The notes: generated by a model from the sequence alone, not told the origin. Shown: positions 8,740 through 17,260, counted from the stretch's first letter. The stretch: DNA of 39,508 nt from Streptomyces lydicus (GCF_000717345.1 NZ_JNZA01000050.1:1-39508); one strand, 5' to 3'. Numbers and translations are program-made.

Positions 8740-8783
8740 CTCGGCCCCGGCCCTCGGCCCCCCCCCGGCCCTCGGCCCCCCGG
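8740..8783. repeat. Short C-rich tandem repeat between convergent genes
   Basis: The unit CCGGCCCTCGGCCCC occurs in tandem (about 18 bp per unit, roughly two and a half copies) between mqnA and the convergent esterase gene. It is probably slippage-derived spacer. No clear terminator hairpin is formed. Confidence 0.5.
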
Positions 8784-9857
8784 TCAGGGCCTGTGCCTGC
8801 GGCCGGGGTCCCGATCGCCGGGCCGGGCCCCGGCCGGCGGCCCGGCGGTGTACGTGCGGTCCGGGCGGCCCTCGGGAGCCGGGCCGCGCAGCACTTTGCC
8901 GATCGCCTCCAGGCTCGCCTCCCGCATGCCCCTGACGTACCCCTTGGCGTTGTGACCGGCGCCCTGGATGACGTGCAGAGCGGCCGTGACGGGTCCCTTG
9001 GCGTAGCGGCGGATGAAGCGCTCCAGGTTGGCCCGGCCGCGTTCCTCCGTCCCTATCTGGAACTGGAGGTGCAGGGGCGGGGCGCCGGCACGGGCGGACA
9101 GACGCGCGGCGAGGCGCTCGGGGTCGTTCGCGCGCCGCTCCTTCTCGTGGCCCCGCCAGAGCGGCGAGTCCGGGCGGATGTCCGGCCCGCTGGCGAGCAC
9201 CGCCCGGAAGCGGTCCGGATGCTGCAGCGCCATCTTGAGGCCCACGAAACCGCCGGACGAGGACCCCATGAGGGCCCAGCCGTCGCGGCTGGTGAACGTC
9301 CGGAAGGTGGCTCTGACCAGGTCGGGGACGTCGTCGGACAGCCAGGTGCCGATCTTCGGGCGGCCCGGTATGTCGCTGCCGTCGTAATAGTGGCGCGGGT
9401 CCGGGTTGAGCTGCGGCATGACGAGGACGAACGGCTTGCTGCGGCCCAGCGCGGCCAGGTCGGTGACGGCCCGCTGGAGCCCGAGGCGGGGGCGGTTCCA
9501 GTAGTTGGCGGGGTAGCCGCGGCCACCGGGCAGCGCGATCAGCACCGGGAAAGCGCTGTCGCGGTAGCGCTCCTGGTAATACTCCGGCGGCGCCCAGGCC
9601 CACACCTTGCCGGTGAAGCCGGACTTCGTCCCGTGGAGCGTGGTGACGCCGATCCTGGTGCCGTCGGCGAGGGTGCTCGCCGTACGGAACGCGGCCCGCT
9701 GGTGGCCCGCGAGCGGCCGGCCGAAAGCCATCGGCTTCCCGGTGTCGGGGCAGACGTTCCCGTATTTGACGACGGGAAAGAGGACGAGCCCCAGGGCGGC
9801 GACGACCGCGCCGAGGAGCCGGGCCCGTTTCCTTCGCTCGGGGTGGGGCACGGGCAC
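8784..9857 (-). CDS. Secreted or membrane-anchored esterase, alpha/beta hydrolase (esterase D/antigen 85-like)
   Basis: A 357-residue protein with basic residues then a hydrophobic helix at about 14-30 (RRKRARLLGAVVAALGLVLFPVV), which acts as a signal peptide or anchor, so the enzyme faces outward. The hydrolase core shows PVLIALPGGRG (oxyanion region, about 104-114), the nucleophile elbow MGSSSGG with Ser200, and a late GAGHN with His302; the acidic member is not obvious. The pattern fits putative esterases of the antigen 85/EstD type, which act on acyl esters at the cell surface. The GTG at 9857 (GGAGAG upstream) is my choice. In-frame ATGs at 10016 and 10028 would add a long basic N-terminus. 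It is convergent with mqnA and divergent from the kinase. Confidence 0.75.
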   Translation of the reverse strand: MPVPHPERRKRARLLGAVVAALGLVLFPVVKYGNVCPDTGKPMAFGRPLAGHQRAAFRTASTLADGTRIGVTTLHGTKSGFTGKVWAWAPPEYYQERYRDSAFPVLIALPGGRGYPANYWNRPRLGLQRAVTDLAALGRSKPFVLVMPQLNPDPRHYYDGSDIPGRPKIGTWLSDDVPDLVRATFRTFTSRDGWALMGSSSGGFVGLKMALQHPDRFRAVLASGPDIRPDSPLWRGHEKERRANDPERLAARLSARAGAPPLHLQFQIGTEERGRANLERFIRRYAKGPVTAALHVIQGAGHNAKGYVRGMREASLEAIGKVLRGPAPEGRPDRTYTAGPPAGARPGDRDPGRRHRP

Positions 9858-10061
9858 GGGTTCTCTCCGGGCGGGCGGTCTCGCTGCCGCGCGGGCGGCA
9901 GCCGCCCCGGTGCCCGCCGGCCGGCGGTGGCCGGACCGGCGGAGTCCTGGGGCGGGATGGTCGGTTACCTCCTGTTTGAGGGGGAAAGCAGCTGACGGGT
10001 TCAGGGGGCCCGGCATGACATGGGTCATAAGCTGGGCGCGCCGTATCAAGGGGGAGGCGCC

Positions 10062-11900
10062 ATGGAGCCGCTGGCAGCGGACGACCCACGGGTCCTGGGC
10101 GGGTACCGGCTGCTCGGCCGGCTCGGCGCGGGCGGGATGGGCCGGGTCTTCCTCGGGCGCAGCGCCGGTGGCCGTACGGTCGCCGTCAAGGTCGTCCATG
10201 CGCACTTCGCCGTCGACGACCAGTTCCGGGCCCGCTTCCGGCGGGAGATCGAGGCGGCACGCCGGGTGGGCGGCGCCTGGACCGCGCCCGTACTGGACGC
10301 CGATCCGGACGCCGGTGTTCCGTGGGTCGCCACCGGCTATGTCGCCGGGCCCTCGCTGGCCCAGGCCGTCACCGAGGCCGAGCCGCTGGCCGAACACTCC
10401 GTCAGGGCCCTCGGTGCCGGACTGGCCGAGGCGCTGGCGGCGGTGCACGCGCTCGGGCTGGTGCACCGGGACGTCAAGCCGTCCAACGTGCTGCTGACCC
10501 TCGACGGGCCGCTGCTGATCGACTTCGGGATCGCGCGGGCCACGGACGGCACCGCGTCGCTCACCTCCACCGGGGTCTCGGTCGGTTCGCCCGGCTACAT
10601 GGCGCCCGAACAGATCCTCGGCAAGGGGGCCGGGGGCGCCGCCGACGTGTTCTCGCTCGGCGCGGTGCTGGCCTTCGCGGCGACCGGCAGCAGCCCGTTC
10701 CGCGGTGACTCGTCCGCCGCGCTGCTCTACAAGGTCGTCCACGAGGAACCCGAACTCGGCCCCCGACTCACCGGTGAGCTGCGGGAGGTGGTGGCCGGCT
10801 GCCTCGCCAAGGACCCCGCGCACCGCCCGGCGCCGGCCGAGCTGGCGGCCCGCCTCGCGGGGGACGGCGGCGGCGCGGCCGGCCTGGTACGCGCCGGCTG
10901 GCTGCCCGGCCCCCTGGTGGAACGCGTCACCCGTCAGGCGGTGGAGCTGCTGAACCTCGACGCGGGGACCGGGGGAGGGGAATTCGGGCCGCCGGATCCT
11001 TCGTACGGGGTGGGTTTCGGCGGTGCGGGGGCCGGCGGTGAAGCGGCCTCGGGCCTGGTGCCGTTCGACGCGCCGGCGCAGCTCCACGGGGCGGAGGGAG
11101 CGGTGCCGCCGGGTGCGCCCTGGCCCGTCGCCGGAGCGACCGGTGCCGCCGGCCACCCGCCGACCGGGGCCGGAGCGGGGCACACCCCGGCCGGGGCCGG
11201 AGCGGGGCACACCCCGGCCGGGGCCGGAGCGGGGCACACCCCGACCGGGGCCGGTCACCCGCCGACCGCCGCCCGGATCGCCGATCTGCCCACCGGGGCG
11301 TCGTCGCCGACCGCCGCGAAGGAGCGGCGGATCGCGCTGTCCGGCGCCGTCGGGGGCGCGGCCCGCCCGCGGCGGGTGAGCTGCACGCTGGTGCTGTCGG
11401 TGGCCGGTGCGCTGGCCGCCGCGACGACCGCGGCGTTCGTCTTCCAGCTGATGCCGGGGCTGGGCGGCAACGCCGACCGGAGCCAGGCGGGCGCCGAGCC
11501 GCCGGGCGGCCGTACGCCGTCGGCCCGGCCCTCCGGCCCCGGCGGCCGGCCCGCCGTCGGCAAGCCGTTCCTCGGCACCTGGACGGGCAGCATCACCACC
11601 TCGCACGGCATCCCCAACGGCACGATGACCAGCACCATCACGGCCGGCGGCAAGGGCGACTACGTCATCCGCACCACCTACGACGCGGTGCTGGTGCGCT
11701 GCGAGGCGAAGGCGAAGCTGGAGTCGGCCACCCCGAGCCGCCTGGTGCTCGCCGAGCGGCCGGACGGCCGGCAGGGGCCCGGCTGCACCGGCAACAAGTC
11801 CCGTGTGACGTACACGCTCGCCAAGGACGGTGCCTCGATCGCGTTCGCCTCCGACGACCCCGCGGGCGGCTCGCCGAAGGCCACCCTCACGAAACACTGA
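10062..11900 (+). CDS. Transmembrane Ser/Thr protein kinase (PknB type)
   Basis: A 612-residue kinase. The catalytic domain (about 11-268) is complete: GAGGMG at 22-27, AVKVV with Lys43, HRDVKPSN from 135, DFG at 154-156 and APE at 181-183. A Gly/Pro/Ala-rich linker follows (270-438), including three copies of a nine-residue repeat GAGAGHTPA. A single membrane helix lies at about 441-463, and the outer domain (about 500-612, starting FLGTWTGSI, with two cysteines) may sense a ligand. There are no PASTA repeats. The ATG at 10062 is fixed by AGGGGGAGG. It lies between mqnA and mqnC, but nothing in the sequence shows that it regulates them. Confidence 0.92.
   Translation: MEPLAADDPRVLGGYRLLGRLGAGGMGRVFLGRSAGGRTVAVKVVHAHFAVDDQFRARFRREIEAARRVGGAWTAPVLDADPDAGVPWVATGYVAGPSLAQAVTEAEPLAEHSVRALGAGLAEALAAVHALGLVHRDVKPSNVLLTLDGPLLIDFGIARATDGTASLTSTGVSVGSPGYMAPEQILGKGAGGAADVFSLGAVLAFAATGSSPFRGDSSAALLYKVVHEEPELGPRLTGELREVVAGCLAKDPAHRPAPAELAARLAGDGGGAAGLVRAGWLPGPLVERVTRQAVELLNLDAGTGGGEFGPPDPSYGVGFGGAGAGGEAASGLVPFDAPAQLHGAEGAVPPGAPWPVAGATGAAGHPPTGAGAGHTPAGAGAGHTPAGAGAGHTPTGAGHPPTAARIADLPTGASSPTAAKERRIALSGAVGGAARPRRVSCTLVLSVAGALAAATTAAFVFQLMPGLGGNADRSQAGAEPPGGRTPSARPSGPGGRPAVGKPFLGTWTGSITTSHGIPNGTMTSTITAGGKGDYVIRTTYDAVLVRCEAKAKLESATPSRLVLAERPDGRQGPGCTGNKSRVTYTLAKDGASIAFASDDPAGGSPKATLTKH
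11160..11262 (+). repeat. 27-bp tandem repeat inside the kinase linker
   Basis: Three nearly identical 27-bp copies encode GAGAGHTPA in frame, flanked by partial copies (GHPPTGAG on both sides). The length is a multiple of three, so copy-number changes would keep the frame and alter linker length. Confidence 0.85.
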
Positions 11901-11922
11901 GCGGGCCCCCGGGGCGCCGCGC

Positions 11923-11976
11923 GTCAGCCTCCGGACAGCCCGGCCCGGCCGCCAGCGAAGCCGTCGGAGGGCTGAC
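11923..11976. promoter_or_regulatory. Inverted repeat between the kinase gene and mqnC
   Basis: GTCAGCCTCCGGAC at 11923-11936 and GTCGGAGGGCTGAC at 11963-11976 are near-perfect inverted repeats 26 nt apart. The right arm abuts the mqnC -10 box. It could be the kinase terminator, an operator for mqnC, or both. Confidence 0.45.
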
Positions 11977-11977
11977 G

Positions 11978-11983
11978 TAGGCT
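11978..11983 (+). promoter_or_regulatory. Putative mqnC -10 element
   Basis: TAGGCT fits a Streptomyces -10 element. Initiation near 11990 would give a leader of about 33 nt carrying GAAAGGGA before the GTG at 12023. No good -35 was seen. Confidence 0.45.
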
Positions 11984-12022
11984 GGTTCAGTCGTGATGCC
12001 CGCCTGCGAAAGGGACGCCCCG

Positions 12023-13222
12023 GTGACCGAGAACGCCGACCTCCAGTCCGTACTCGACCGCGCCGCGCAGGGCGGCCGCATCACGCCGGAGGAGGCGCTC
12101 GACCTGTACCGCTCCGCGCCGCTGCACGCGCTGGGCATGGCCGCCGACGCCGTACGCCGCCGCCGGTACGCCGGTACCGAGCACATCGCGACGTACATCA
12201 TCGAGCGCAACATCAACTACACCAACGTGTGCGTGACGGCCTGCAAGTTCTGCGCCTTCTACGCCGCGCCCAAGGACACCGCCAAGGGCTGGACCCGCGA
12301 CCTCGACGACATCCTGCGCCGCTGCGCGGAGACCGTCGAACTGGGCGGCACCCAGATCATGTTCCAGGGCGGCCACCACCCGGACTACGGCGTCGAGTAC
12401 TACGAGAAGCACTTCTCGGCCATCAAGAAGGCGTACCCGCAGCTGGTCATCCACTCCCTCGGCGCGTCCGAGATCGAGCACATGGCCCGGATCTCCGGGG
12501 TCTCGGTCGAGGAGGCGATCCAGCGGATCCACGCCGCCGGCCTCGACTCCTTCGCGGGCGCGGGTGCCGAACTCCTCCCCGCCCGCCCCCGCAAGGCCAT
12601 CGCGCCGCTGAAGGAGTCCGGCGAGCGCTGGCTGGAAATCATGGAGGCGGCCCACCGGCTGGGCGTCGAATCCACCTCCACGATGCTGATGGGCACCGGC
12701 GAGACCAACGCCGAGCGGATCGAGCACCTGCGGATGATCCGTGACGTGCAGGACCGGACGGGCGGCTTCCGCGCGTTCATCCCGTACACCTACCAGCCGG
12801 AGAACAACCACCTGAAGGGCCAGACGCAGGCCACGCTCTTCGAGTACCTGCGCATGATCGCCATCGCGCGGCTCTTCCTCGACAACGTCGCCCACATCCA
12901 GGGCTCCTGGCTGACCACCGGCAAGGAGATCGGCCAGCTGTCGCTGCACTACGGCGCGGACGACCTCGGCTCGATCATGCTGGAGGAGAACGTGGTCTCC
13001 TCGGCCGGCGCCAAGCACCGCTCCAACCGTATGGAGATCATCGACCTGATCCGCAAGGCGGGCCGGGTCCCGGCGCAGCGCGCGACGACGTACGAGCACC
13101 TGGTCGTGCACGACGACCCGGCCGACGACCCGGTCGACGACAAGGTCGTCTCGCACTTCTCCTCGACCGCCATCGAGGGCGGCACGGCCCACCCGGAGCT
13201 GAAGCTCGTCGAGGCCAAGTAG
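12023..13222 (+). CDS. mqnC: Cyclic dehypoxanthinyl futalosine synthase, radical SAM
   Basis: MqnC is a radical SAM enzyme that cyclises dehypoxanthine futalosine to its spiro form on the way to the naphthoquinone ring. The 399-residue product carries the CxxxCxxC cluster motif (Cys70, Cys74, Cys77 in NVCVTACKFCAF), then the glycine-rich MFQGGHHP region, AGAGAELLPARPR, and SWLTTGKEIGQLSLHYGADDLG, all typical of MqnC rather than the related MqnE. The GTG at 12023 is preceded by GAAAGGGA; a GTG at 11993 and an ATG at 11996 are also in frame. Eight bases separate it from the next gene, so the two are co-transcribed. Confidence 0.95.
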   Translation: MTENADLQSVLDRAAQGGRITPEEALDLYRSAPLHALGMAADAVRRRRYAGTEHIATYIIERNINYTNVCVTACKFCAFYAAPKDTAKGWTRDLDDILRRCAETVELGGTQIMFQGGHHPDYGVEYYEKHFSAIKKAYPQLVIHSLGASEIEHMARISGVSVEEAIQRIHAAGLDSFAGAGAELLPARPRKAIAPLKESGERWLEIMEAAHRLGVESTSTMLMGTGETNAERIEHLRMIRDVQDRTGGFRAFIPYTYQPENNHLKGQTQATLFEYLRMIAIARLFLDNVAHIQGSWLTTGKEIGQLSLHYGADDLGSIMLEENVVSSAGAKHRSNRMEIIDLIRKAGRVPAQRATTYEHLVVHDDPADDPVDDKVVSHFSSTAIEGGTAHPELKLVEAK

Positions 13223-13229
13223 CCGCCGG

Positions 13230-13817
13230 ATGCTGACACTTCACCGCGTGCGGGGGGTCCGGGCGGTGCCGGACGGCCCCCTGGCCCCCGGGCACGCGGT
13301 CGTCGTCGACGGCACCCGCCTCGCCGCCATCGGCCCGTACGAGGAACTGGCGGCGGCGTACGGCACGGGGGCCGCCGGAGCTCCGGGCCGGGCCCGGGTC
13401 CGCGAGTGGGACGGCATCGTCACCCCCGGCCGGCACGAGCCCGACGGCGCGGCGCTGCTGGAGGCCGCCTACCACCCCGACCCGCGCGAGGCCGACGCAC
13501 TGGGCAGCGAGCCGCTCACCGGCGAGGCGCTCGCCGCCCTCGGCAGGAGCGCGGCCGGTATGCCCGAGTCCCGCTGGGGCGCCAGCGCCCGCCGCGGACT
13601 GCAGCGTCTGCTGGCGGCCGGCACGACCTCACTGACCGGCCCGTTCACCCGCCCCGCGGTCCGTACGGCCGTCCGGCGCTCCGGCCTCCCGGAACGGCCC
13701 GGCCCGGGCCCGCGGCCGCTGACCGTCGGCGGCCCGGCCACCTTCGCGATCATCGCCGACGACGGCACCGCGCTGGCCACCGTGGTGGCCGGCCGCCTCG
13801 TCCACCGGCGCCACTGA
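13230..13817 (+). CDS. Truncated amidohydrolase/imidazolonepropionase-like protein
   Basis: The 195-residue protein reads like an amidohydrolase with most of the barrel removed. The N-terminal composite-domain strand pattern ([16 protein letters not shown], about 22-37) is followed by [12 protein letters not shown], where metal enzymes have PGxxxxHx[18 protein letters not shown] (about 121-137) and the C-terminal [19 protein letters not shown] match the family, but no HxH or other metal ligands are seen, and usual length is about 400. It follows mqnC by 7 bp. Amidohydrolase-type aminodeoxyfutalosine deaminases (MqnX) exist in related actinobacteria, so this may be a remnant or repurposed relative; it is probably not catalytic. 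No strong ribosome binding site precedes the ATG. Confidence 0.7.
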   Translation: MLTLHRVRGVRAVPDGPLAPGHAVVVDGTRLAAIGPYEELAAAYGTGAAGAPGRARVREWDGIVTPGRHEPDGAALLEAAYHPDPREADALGSEPLTGEALAALGRSAAGMPESRWGASARRGLQRLLAAGTTSLTGPFTRPAVRTAVRRSGLPERPGPGPRPLTVGGPATFAIIADDGTALATVVAGRLVHRRH

Positions 13818-13888
13818 CCCCCGGTCGTCGGGACAGCGGCCCGGCGCCACTCGGCGGTGCCCGGTGCGGGCGTCGGCCGCCCACGGTG

Positions 13889-13894
13889 GACAAT
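13889..13894 (+). promoter_or_regulatory. Possible menG -10 element (leaderless transcript)
   Basis: GACAAT ends 6 nt before the GTG start of menG, the same geometry as at mqnA. It lacks the first T of the consensus, and no ribosome binding site precedes the GTG. Confidence 0.35.
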
Positions 13895-13900
13895 GGCCGG

Positions 13901-14602
13901 GTGACCCGAGCATCCCTGGACAAGCAGCCGCACGAAGTCGCCGCGATGTTCGACGACGTGGCGGCACGGTACGACCTCACCAACGACGTGCTCTCCCTGG
14001 GGCAGGCGCGGCTGTGGCGCAAGGAGGTGGACCGTGCGGTGGACGCACGGCCCGCCGAGCGGGTGCTCGACCTCGCGGCCGGCACCGGCACCTCCTCCCT
14101 GCCGTTCGCCCGCACCGGTGCGTACGTCGTGCCGTGCGACTTCTCCGTCGGCATGCTGGGGGAGGGCAAGAAGCGGCACCCGTGGCTGCCCTTCACCGCT
14201 GGTGACGGGACCCGGCTGCCGTTCGCGGACGGGGTCTTCGACGCCGTCACCATCTCGTTCGGGCTGCGCAACATCCAGGACACCGACGCGGCGCTGGCCG
14301 AGCTCTACCGGGTCACCAAGCCCGGTGGCCGGGTCGTCATCTGCGAGTTCAGCGAGCCGACCTGGGCGCCCTTCCGGACCGTGTACACCGAGTACCTGAT
14401 GCGCGCGCTGCCGCCGGTCGCCCGCGCGGTCAGCAGCAACCCGGACGCGTACGTCTACCTCGCGGAGTCCATCCGCACCTGGCCCAACCAGCCCGAACTC
14501 GCCGCCCGGATGCAGACCGCGGGCTGGCGCAAGGTCGCCTGGCGCAATCTCACCGGTGGGATCGTGGCGCTGCACCGGGGCACGAAGCCGCTCGGGGAGT
14601 GA
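13901..14602 (+). CDS. menG: Demethylmenaquinone methyltransferase (UbiE/MenG)
   Basis: This SAM-dependent enzyme methylates demethylmenaquinone, the last ring modification in menaquinone synthesis. The 233-residue protein is of usual length. It has the UbiE signature [18 protein letters not shown] (about 24-41), the SAM-binding motif [12 protein letters not shown] (55-66), SFGLRNIQD (119-127) and the late [12 protein letters not shown]. The GTG at 13901 begins [14 protein letters not shown]; no Shine-Dalgarno sequence is present, but a possible -10 lies 6 nt upstream. A perfect hairpin follows the stop. In an organism with a menaquinone-only pathway the name menG (ubiE) is appropriate. Confidence 0.93.
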   Translation: MTRASLDKQPHEVAAMFDDVAARYDLTNDVLSLGQARLWRKEVDRAVDARPAERVLDLAAGTGTSSLPFARTGAYVVPCDFSVGMLGEGKKRHPWLPFTAGDGTRLPFADGVFDAVTISFGLRNIQDTDAALAELYRVTKPGGRVVICEFSEPTWAPFRTVYTEYLMRALPPVARAVSSNPDAYVYLAESIRTWPNQPELAARMQTAGWRKVAWRNLTGGIVALHRGTKPLGE

Positions 14603-14606
14603 ACGG

Positions 14607-14630
14607 CGGCGCCGTTGAGGGACGGCGCCG
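14607..14630 (+). terminator. Terminator hairpin after menG
   Basis: CGGCGCCGT and ACGGCGCCG form a perfect 9-bp stem with a 6-nt loop, 5 bp after the menG stop. There is no U-tract, as is common for high-GC actinobacteria. Confidence 0.6.
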
Positions 14631-14764
14631 GTAGCGGGGGCCCGGCCCGAGGGAAACGGGGCGGCGGTCAGGTTTGGCGGGAACCGTGCGTGCAGCAGTG
14701 GTGTCTGTACGTACGTTCATCCGCGGCAGCCGTTCGCACTGCCCTTGATCCTCCGGAGCCCGCC

Positions 14765-17215
14765 TTGTCGTCGTTCTGCCCGGACTGTGGTTCTTCCTCG
14801 CCGCCCGAGGCGCGTTTCTGCATGGGCTGTGGACGGGAGCGGCAGCCGGCCGGCCCGGCCGTGGCGGACGGGGCGCCACCACCCCCGGCGCAGCCGCCCA
14901 CCCTGCCGGTGCAGCCTCCGGCCTCGCCCGTGGGTGCGCTGCTCTCCCGTACGGCGAAGGGCGACTGGGGCGCGGCGCTGAAGGTCGCTGCCGGGCCGAC
15001 CGCGCTGCTGCTGGTGCTCGCCTCCGTCGCGGCGCTGTTCCTCGCGGACAAGGCGCACTCGGGCGGGCTCGGCTGGGGCGTACGGATGCGGATCGCGCTG
15101 GCGATGCTGCTCCAGGGGGTCGGCGGTGGGGTCAGCCTCTCGGGGAACGCGTCGGCGTCGCTGGAGGCGTTCGGCGAAGGGCTCGCCGGCGAGGTGACAC
15201 TGTCGCTGGTGCCGCTGCTGGTCACGGCGGCATGGGCGGGCGTGCTGGCGTTCGCGGCCCGGCGGTTCGTGGCGGTGCGCCCGGGCTCCCCGGCGCAGGC
15301 GCGCCCGGCGGCCGCGGCAGGTGCGACGGGTGCGGGGCCCGGCGCGGGGACTGCCGTACTCGAGGCCGTGCTGCGGGTCGCCGTGCTGTGCGGCGCCGGC
15401 GCCTTCGTTCTCGGGCTGCTGGCGCAACCCTCCTACGACGGGGTCGAGTTGTCGTCCGCGCCGTTCCGCACGCTGCTGTGGTCCTTCCTGCTGTCGGCGG
15501 TGGTGTGCGGCGCGGCGGTGGGGCGTGGCGGGGCGGGGGCCTGGCTCGCCGCCCGGCCGGGATGGCGGGCCGCGGTGGGGGCACTGCGGACCGCGCTGCT
15601 GGCACTGCTGGTCGTCGTGACGCTGGCCGGTGTGGTCACGGTGGTGGCGGTGCTCGCCACGGAGAAGCAGGACCTCGACGGCGGGGCGATCGTCGCGATG
15701 CTGGTGCTGCTGCCCAACATCGGCGCGCTGGCGCTCGCGGCGGCCTGGGGCGCGCCGGTGACGGCCGAGTGGAACCTCCCCGGTGTCCCGTTCATCGGCA
15801 CCTCCTCCGGGCGTGAGTCGCTCGGGTACGGCGAACTGGGGCACCTGGGCGGCGGCTGGGTGCTGTTCGGGGTGATCGTCGGCGGCGTGGTGGGTGCGCT
15901 GCTGGTGGGCTTCCTGGCCGTACGGCGCAGCGCCGAGCGCCGCGAACAGCTGCTGGCCGCGGGCTTCTTCGTCGTGTCGCTGATGCTGCTGGTGCCGGCC
16001 GCGGGGGTGAGCGCGACGGCGGTGTTCCGTGACGGCGGCGGCAGCGGCGGTGGGTACGGGCCCGGGTCCGGCGACGCGTACGGTTCCGGGTTCGGCGGTG
16101 GCTACGGAGGGGCGTACGGCGGCCATGTCGCCGGGGCGCACGGCGAGTTGGGCGCGAGCGGTGCGGAGACGCTGCTGTTCGCGTTGCTGTGGACCTTCGG
16201 CGCGGTGCTGGTCATGCCGTATCTGCTGCGGATGGTGGGGCGCGGCAGTGGGCCGGCCACGTCGGCCGTTCCGCCGGCCCCGTACGCCGCACCTGCCGTT
16301 CCGCCGGCCGCCGCGTACGACACCCCGCCCGTCGCGTACGACACCCCGGTGGTGCCGCCCGTCCCGGCGACCCCCACTGCCCCGGATCTCCCGGCGCTGG
16401 TCCCGGACGTCACGCCGCCCGCCCCGGCCCCGGTCCCCCCGCTCGCCCCGGCCGAGGAGCCGGCCCGGCCCCCGCGCCGCGTGCTGAAGTGGGTGGCGAT
16501 CGGGCTGGCCGCGTTCCTGGTCGGCGGTGGCGCCACCGCCGGTGCGCTGTACGTCAAGGACCACGGCGGCAGCAGTCACCGTGCCGACCGGGCCGACAAG
16601 CCGTCCGGGGCCACCACGGGGGCGCCCGGCCCCGGCCCGTCGGTGGCGGCCTCCCCCACGGCCACCGCGAGCGGAAACCCGACCCTCGACCCGAGCGGGA
16701 ACCCGACCGGCGCTCCGAGCGGGAACCCGAGCGGCGGCCCGACCGGCGGCCCGGAAGCCGCCCTGCCCGCCGGCTTCGTCCAGAAGTACGACCCCAACGG
16801 CTTCTCGCTCGCCGTGCGGCGCGACTGGGAGCGCTCGCCGAAGGGCACCCAGACCGACTACAAGGCGCCCGTCGGCGAGCAGTACCTGCGCATCGGCGTC
16901 ATCGCCAACACGCCGCAGTCGTCGTACGACAACTTCCTCAGCATGGAGAAGGGCGCCAGGAAGCGGGTCGACTACCAGCGGGTGGAGATGCGGAAGAACA
17001 CCTTCCAGGACCGCCCGGCGGCCCGCTGGGAGTTCACCTACGTCAATGACGCGGGGGACACCGTGCACGCCGTCGACCAGGCGTATGTCGCCGCCGACGG
17101 GACCGAGTACAGCATCTATTACGAGTGCCTGGAGGCGCTGTACGACCCGGACAACGACCAGGTCTTCAGCACGGCGCTGGCCACCTGGTCGGTGAGCGCC
17201 ACGGACGTGGACTGA
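14765..17215 (+). CDS. Zinc-ribbon polytopic membrane protein with outer C-terminal domain
   Basis: About 816 residues from a TTG at 14765 (CCGGAG upstream). The N-terminus is a zinc ribbon with Cys5, Cys8, Cys19 and Cys22 (CPDCGSS, CMGCGRE). Some eight or nine hydrophobic helices follow between about 74 and 489, interrupted by a Gly/Tyr-rich loop (423-458). A proline-rich linker (500-570), another helix (575-597) and a Ser/Pro/Gly repeat (PSGNPTGAPSGNP) lead to an outer domain (670-816) that resembles the extracellular domain of some Streptomyces Ser/Thr kinases (YDPNGFSLAVRRDWERS). The hydrophobic part recalls the Streptomyces 'streptophobe' proteins. Function is unknown. Upstream in-frame starts are possible but would run into the menG terminator. 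Confidence 0.8.
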   Translation: MSSFCPDCGSSSPPEARFCMGCGRERQPAGPAVADGAPPPPAQPPTLPVQPPASPVGALLSRTAKGDWGAALKVAAGPTALLLVLASVAALFLADKAHSGGLGWGVRMRIALAMLLQGVGGGVSLSGNASASLEAFGEGLAGEVTLSLVPLLVTAAWAGVLAFAARRFVAVRPGSPAQARPAAAAGATGAGPGAGTAVLEAVLRVAVLCGAGAFVLGLLAQPSYDGVELSSAPFRTLLWSFLLSAVVCGAAVGRGGAGAWLAARPGWRAAVGALRTALLALLVVVTLAGVVTVVAVLATEKQDLDGGAIVAMLVLLPNIGALALAAAWGAPVTAEWNLPGVPFIGTSSGRESLGYGELGHLGGGWVLFGVIVGGVVGALLVGFLAVRRSAERREQLLAAGFFVVSLMLLVPAAGVSATAVFRDGGGSGGGYGPGSGDAYGSGFGGGYGGAYGGHVAGAHGELGASGAETLLFALLWTFGAVLVMPYLLRMVGRGSGPATSAVPPAPYAAPAVPPAAAYDTPPVAYDTPVVPPVPATPTAPDLPALVPDVTPPAPAPVPPLAPAEEPARPPRRVLKWVAIGLAAFLVGGGATAGALYVKDHGGSSHRADRADKPSGATTGAPGPGPSVAASPTATASGNPTLDPSGNPTGAPSGNPSGGPTGGPEAALPAGFVQKYDPNGFSLAVRRDWERSPKGTQTDYKAPVGEQYLRIGVIANTPQSSYDNFLSMEKGARKRVDYQRVEMRKNTFQDRPAARWEFTYVNDAGDTVHAVDQAYVAADGTEYSIYYECLEALYDPDNDQVFSTALATWSVSATDVD

Positions 17216-17260
17216 CCGGGCCGCCCCCGCTCCCGCACCCCTACGGCACGGCCGGCCCGC

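Noticed and set aside
11160..11262. CRISPR-like repeat
   Set aside because: The three 27-bp units are contiguous with no spacers and encode an in-frame protein repeat.
8784..11897. A 1037-codon open frame on the minus strand continuing through the kinase gene
   Set aside because: Only the part up to about 9857 encodes a recognisable protein. The rest is antisense to an intact kinase and reads as Arg/Gly-rich nonsense, typical of GC-rich shadows.
14717..17068. A 783-codon open frame antisense to the zinc-ribbon membrane gene
   Set aside because: The translation is Arg/His/Gly-rich without domains, while the sense strand has a zinc ribbon, membrane helices and a folded C-terminus.
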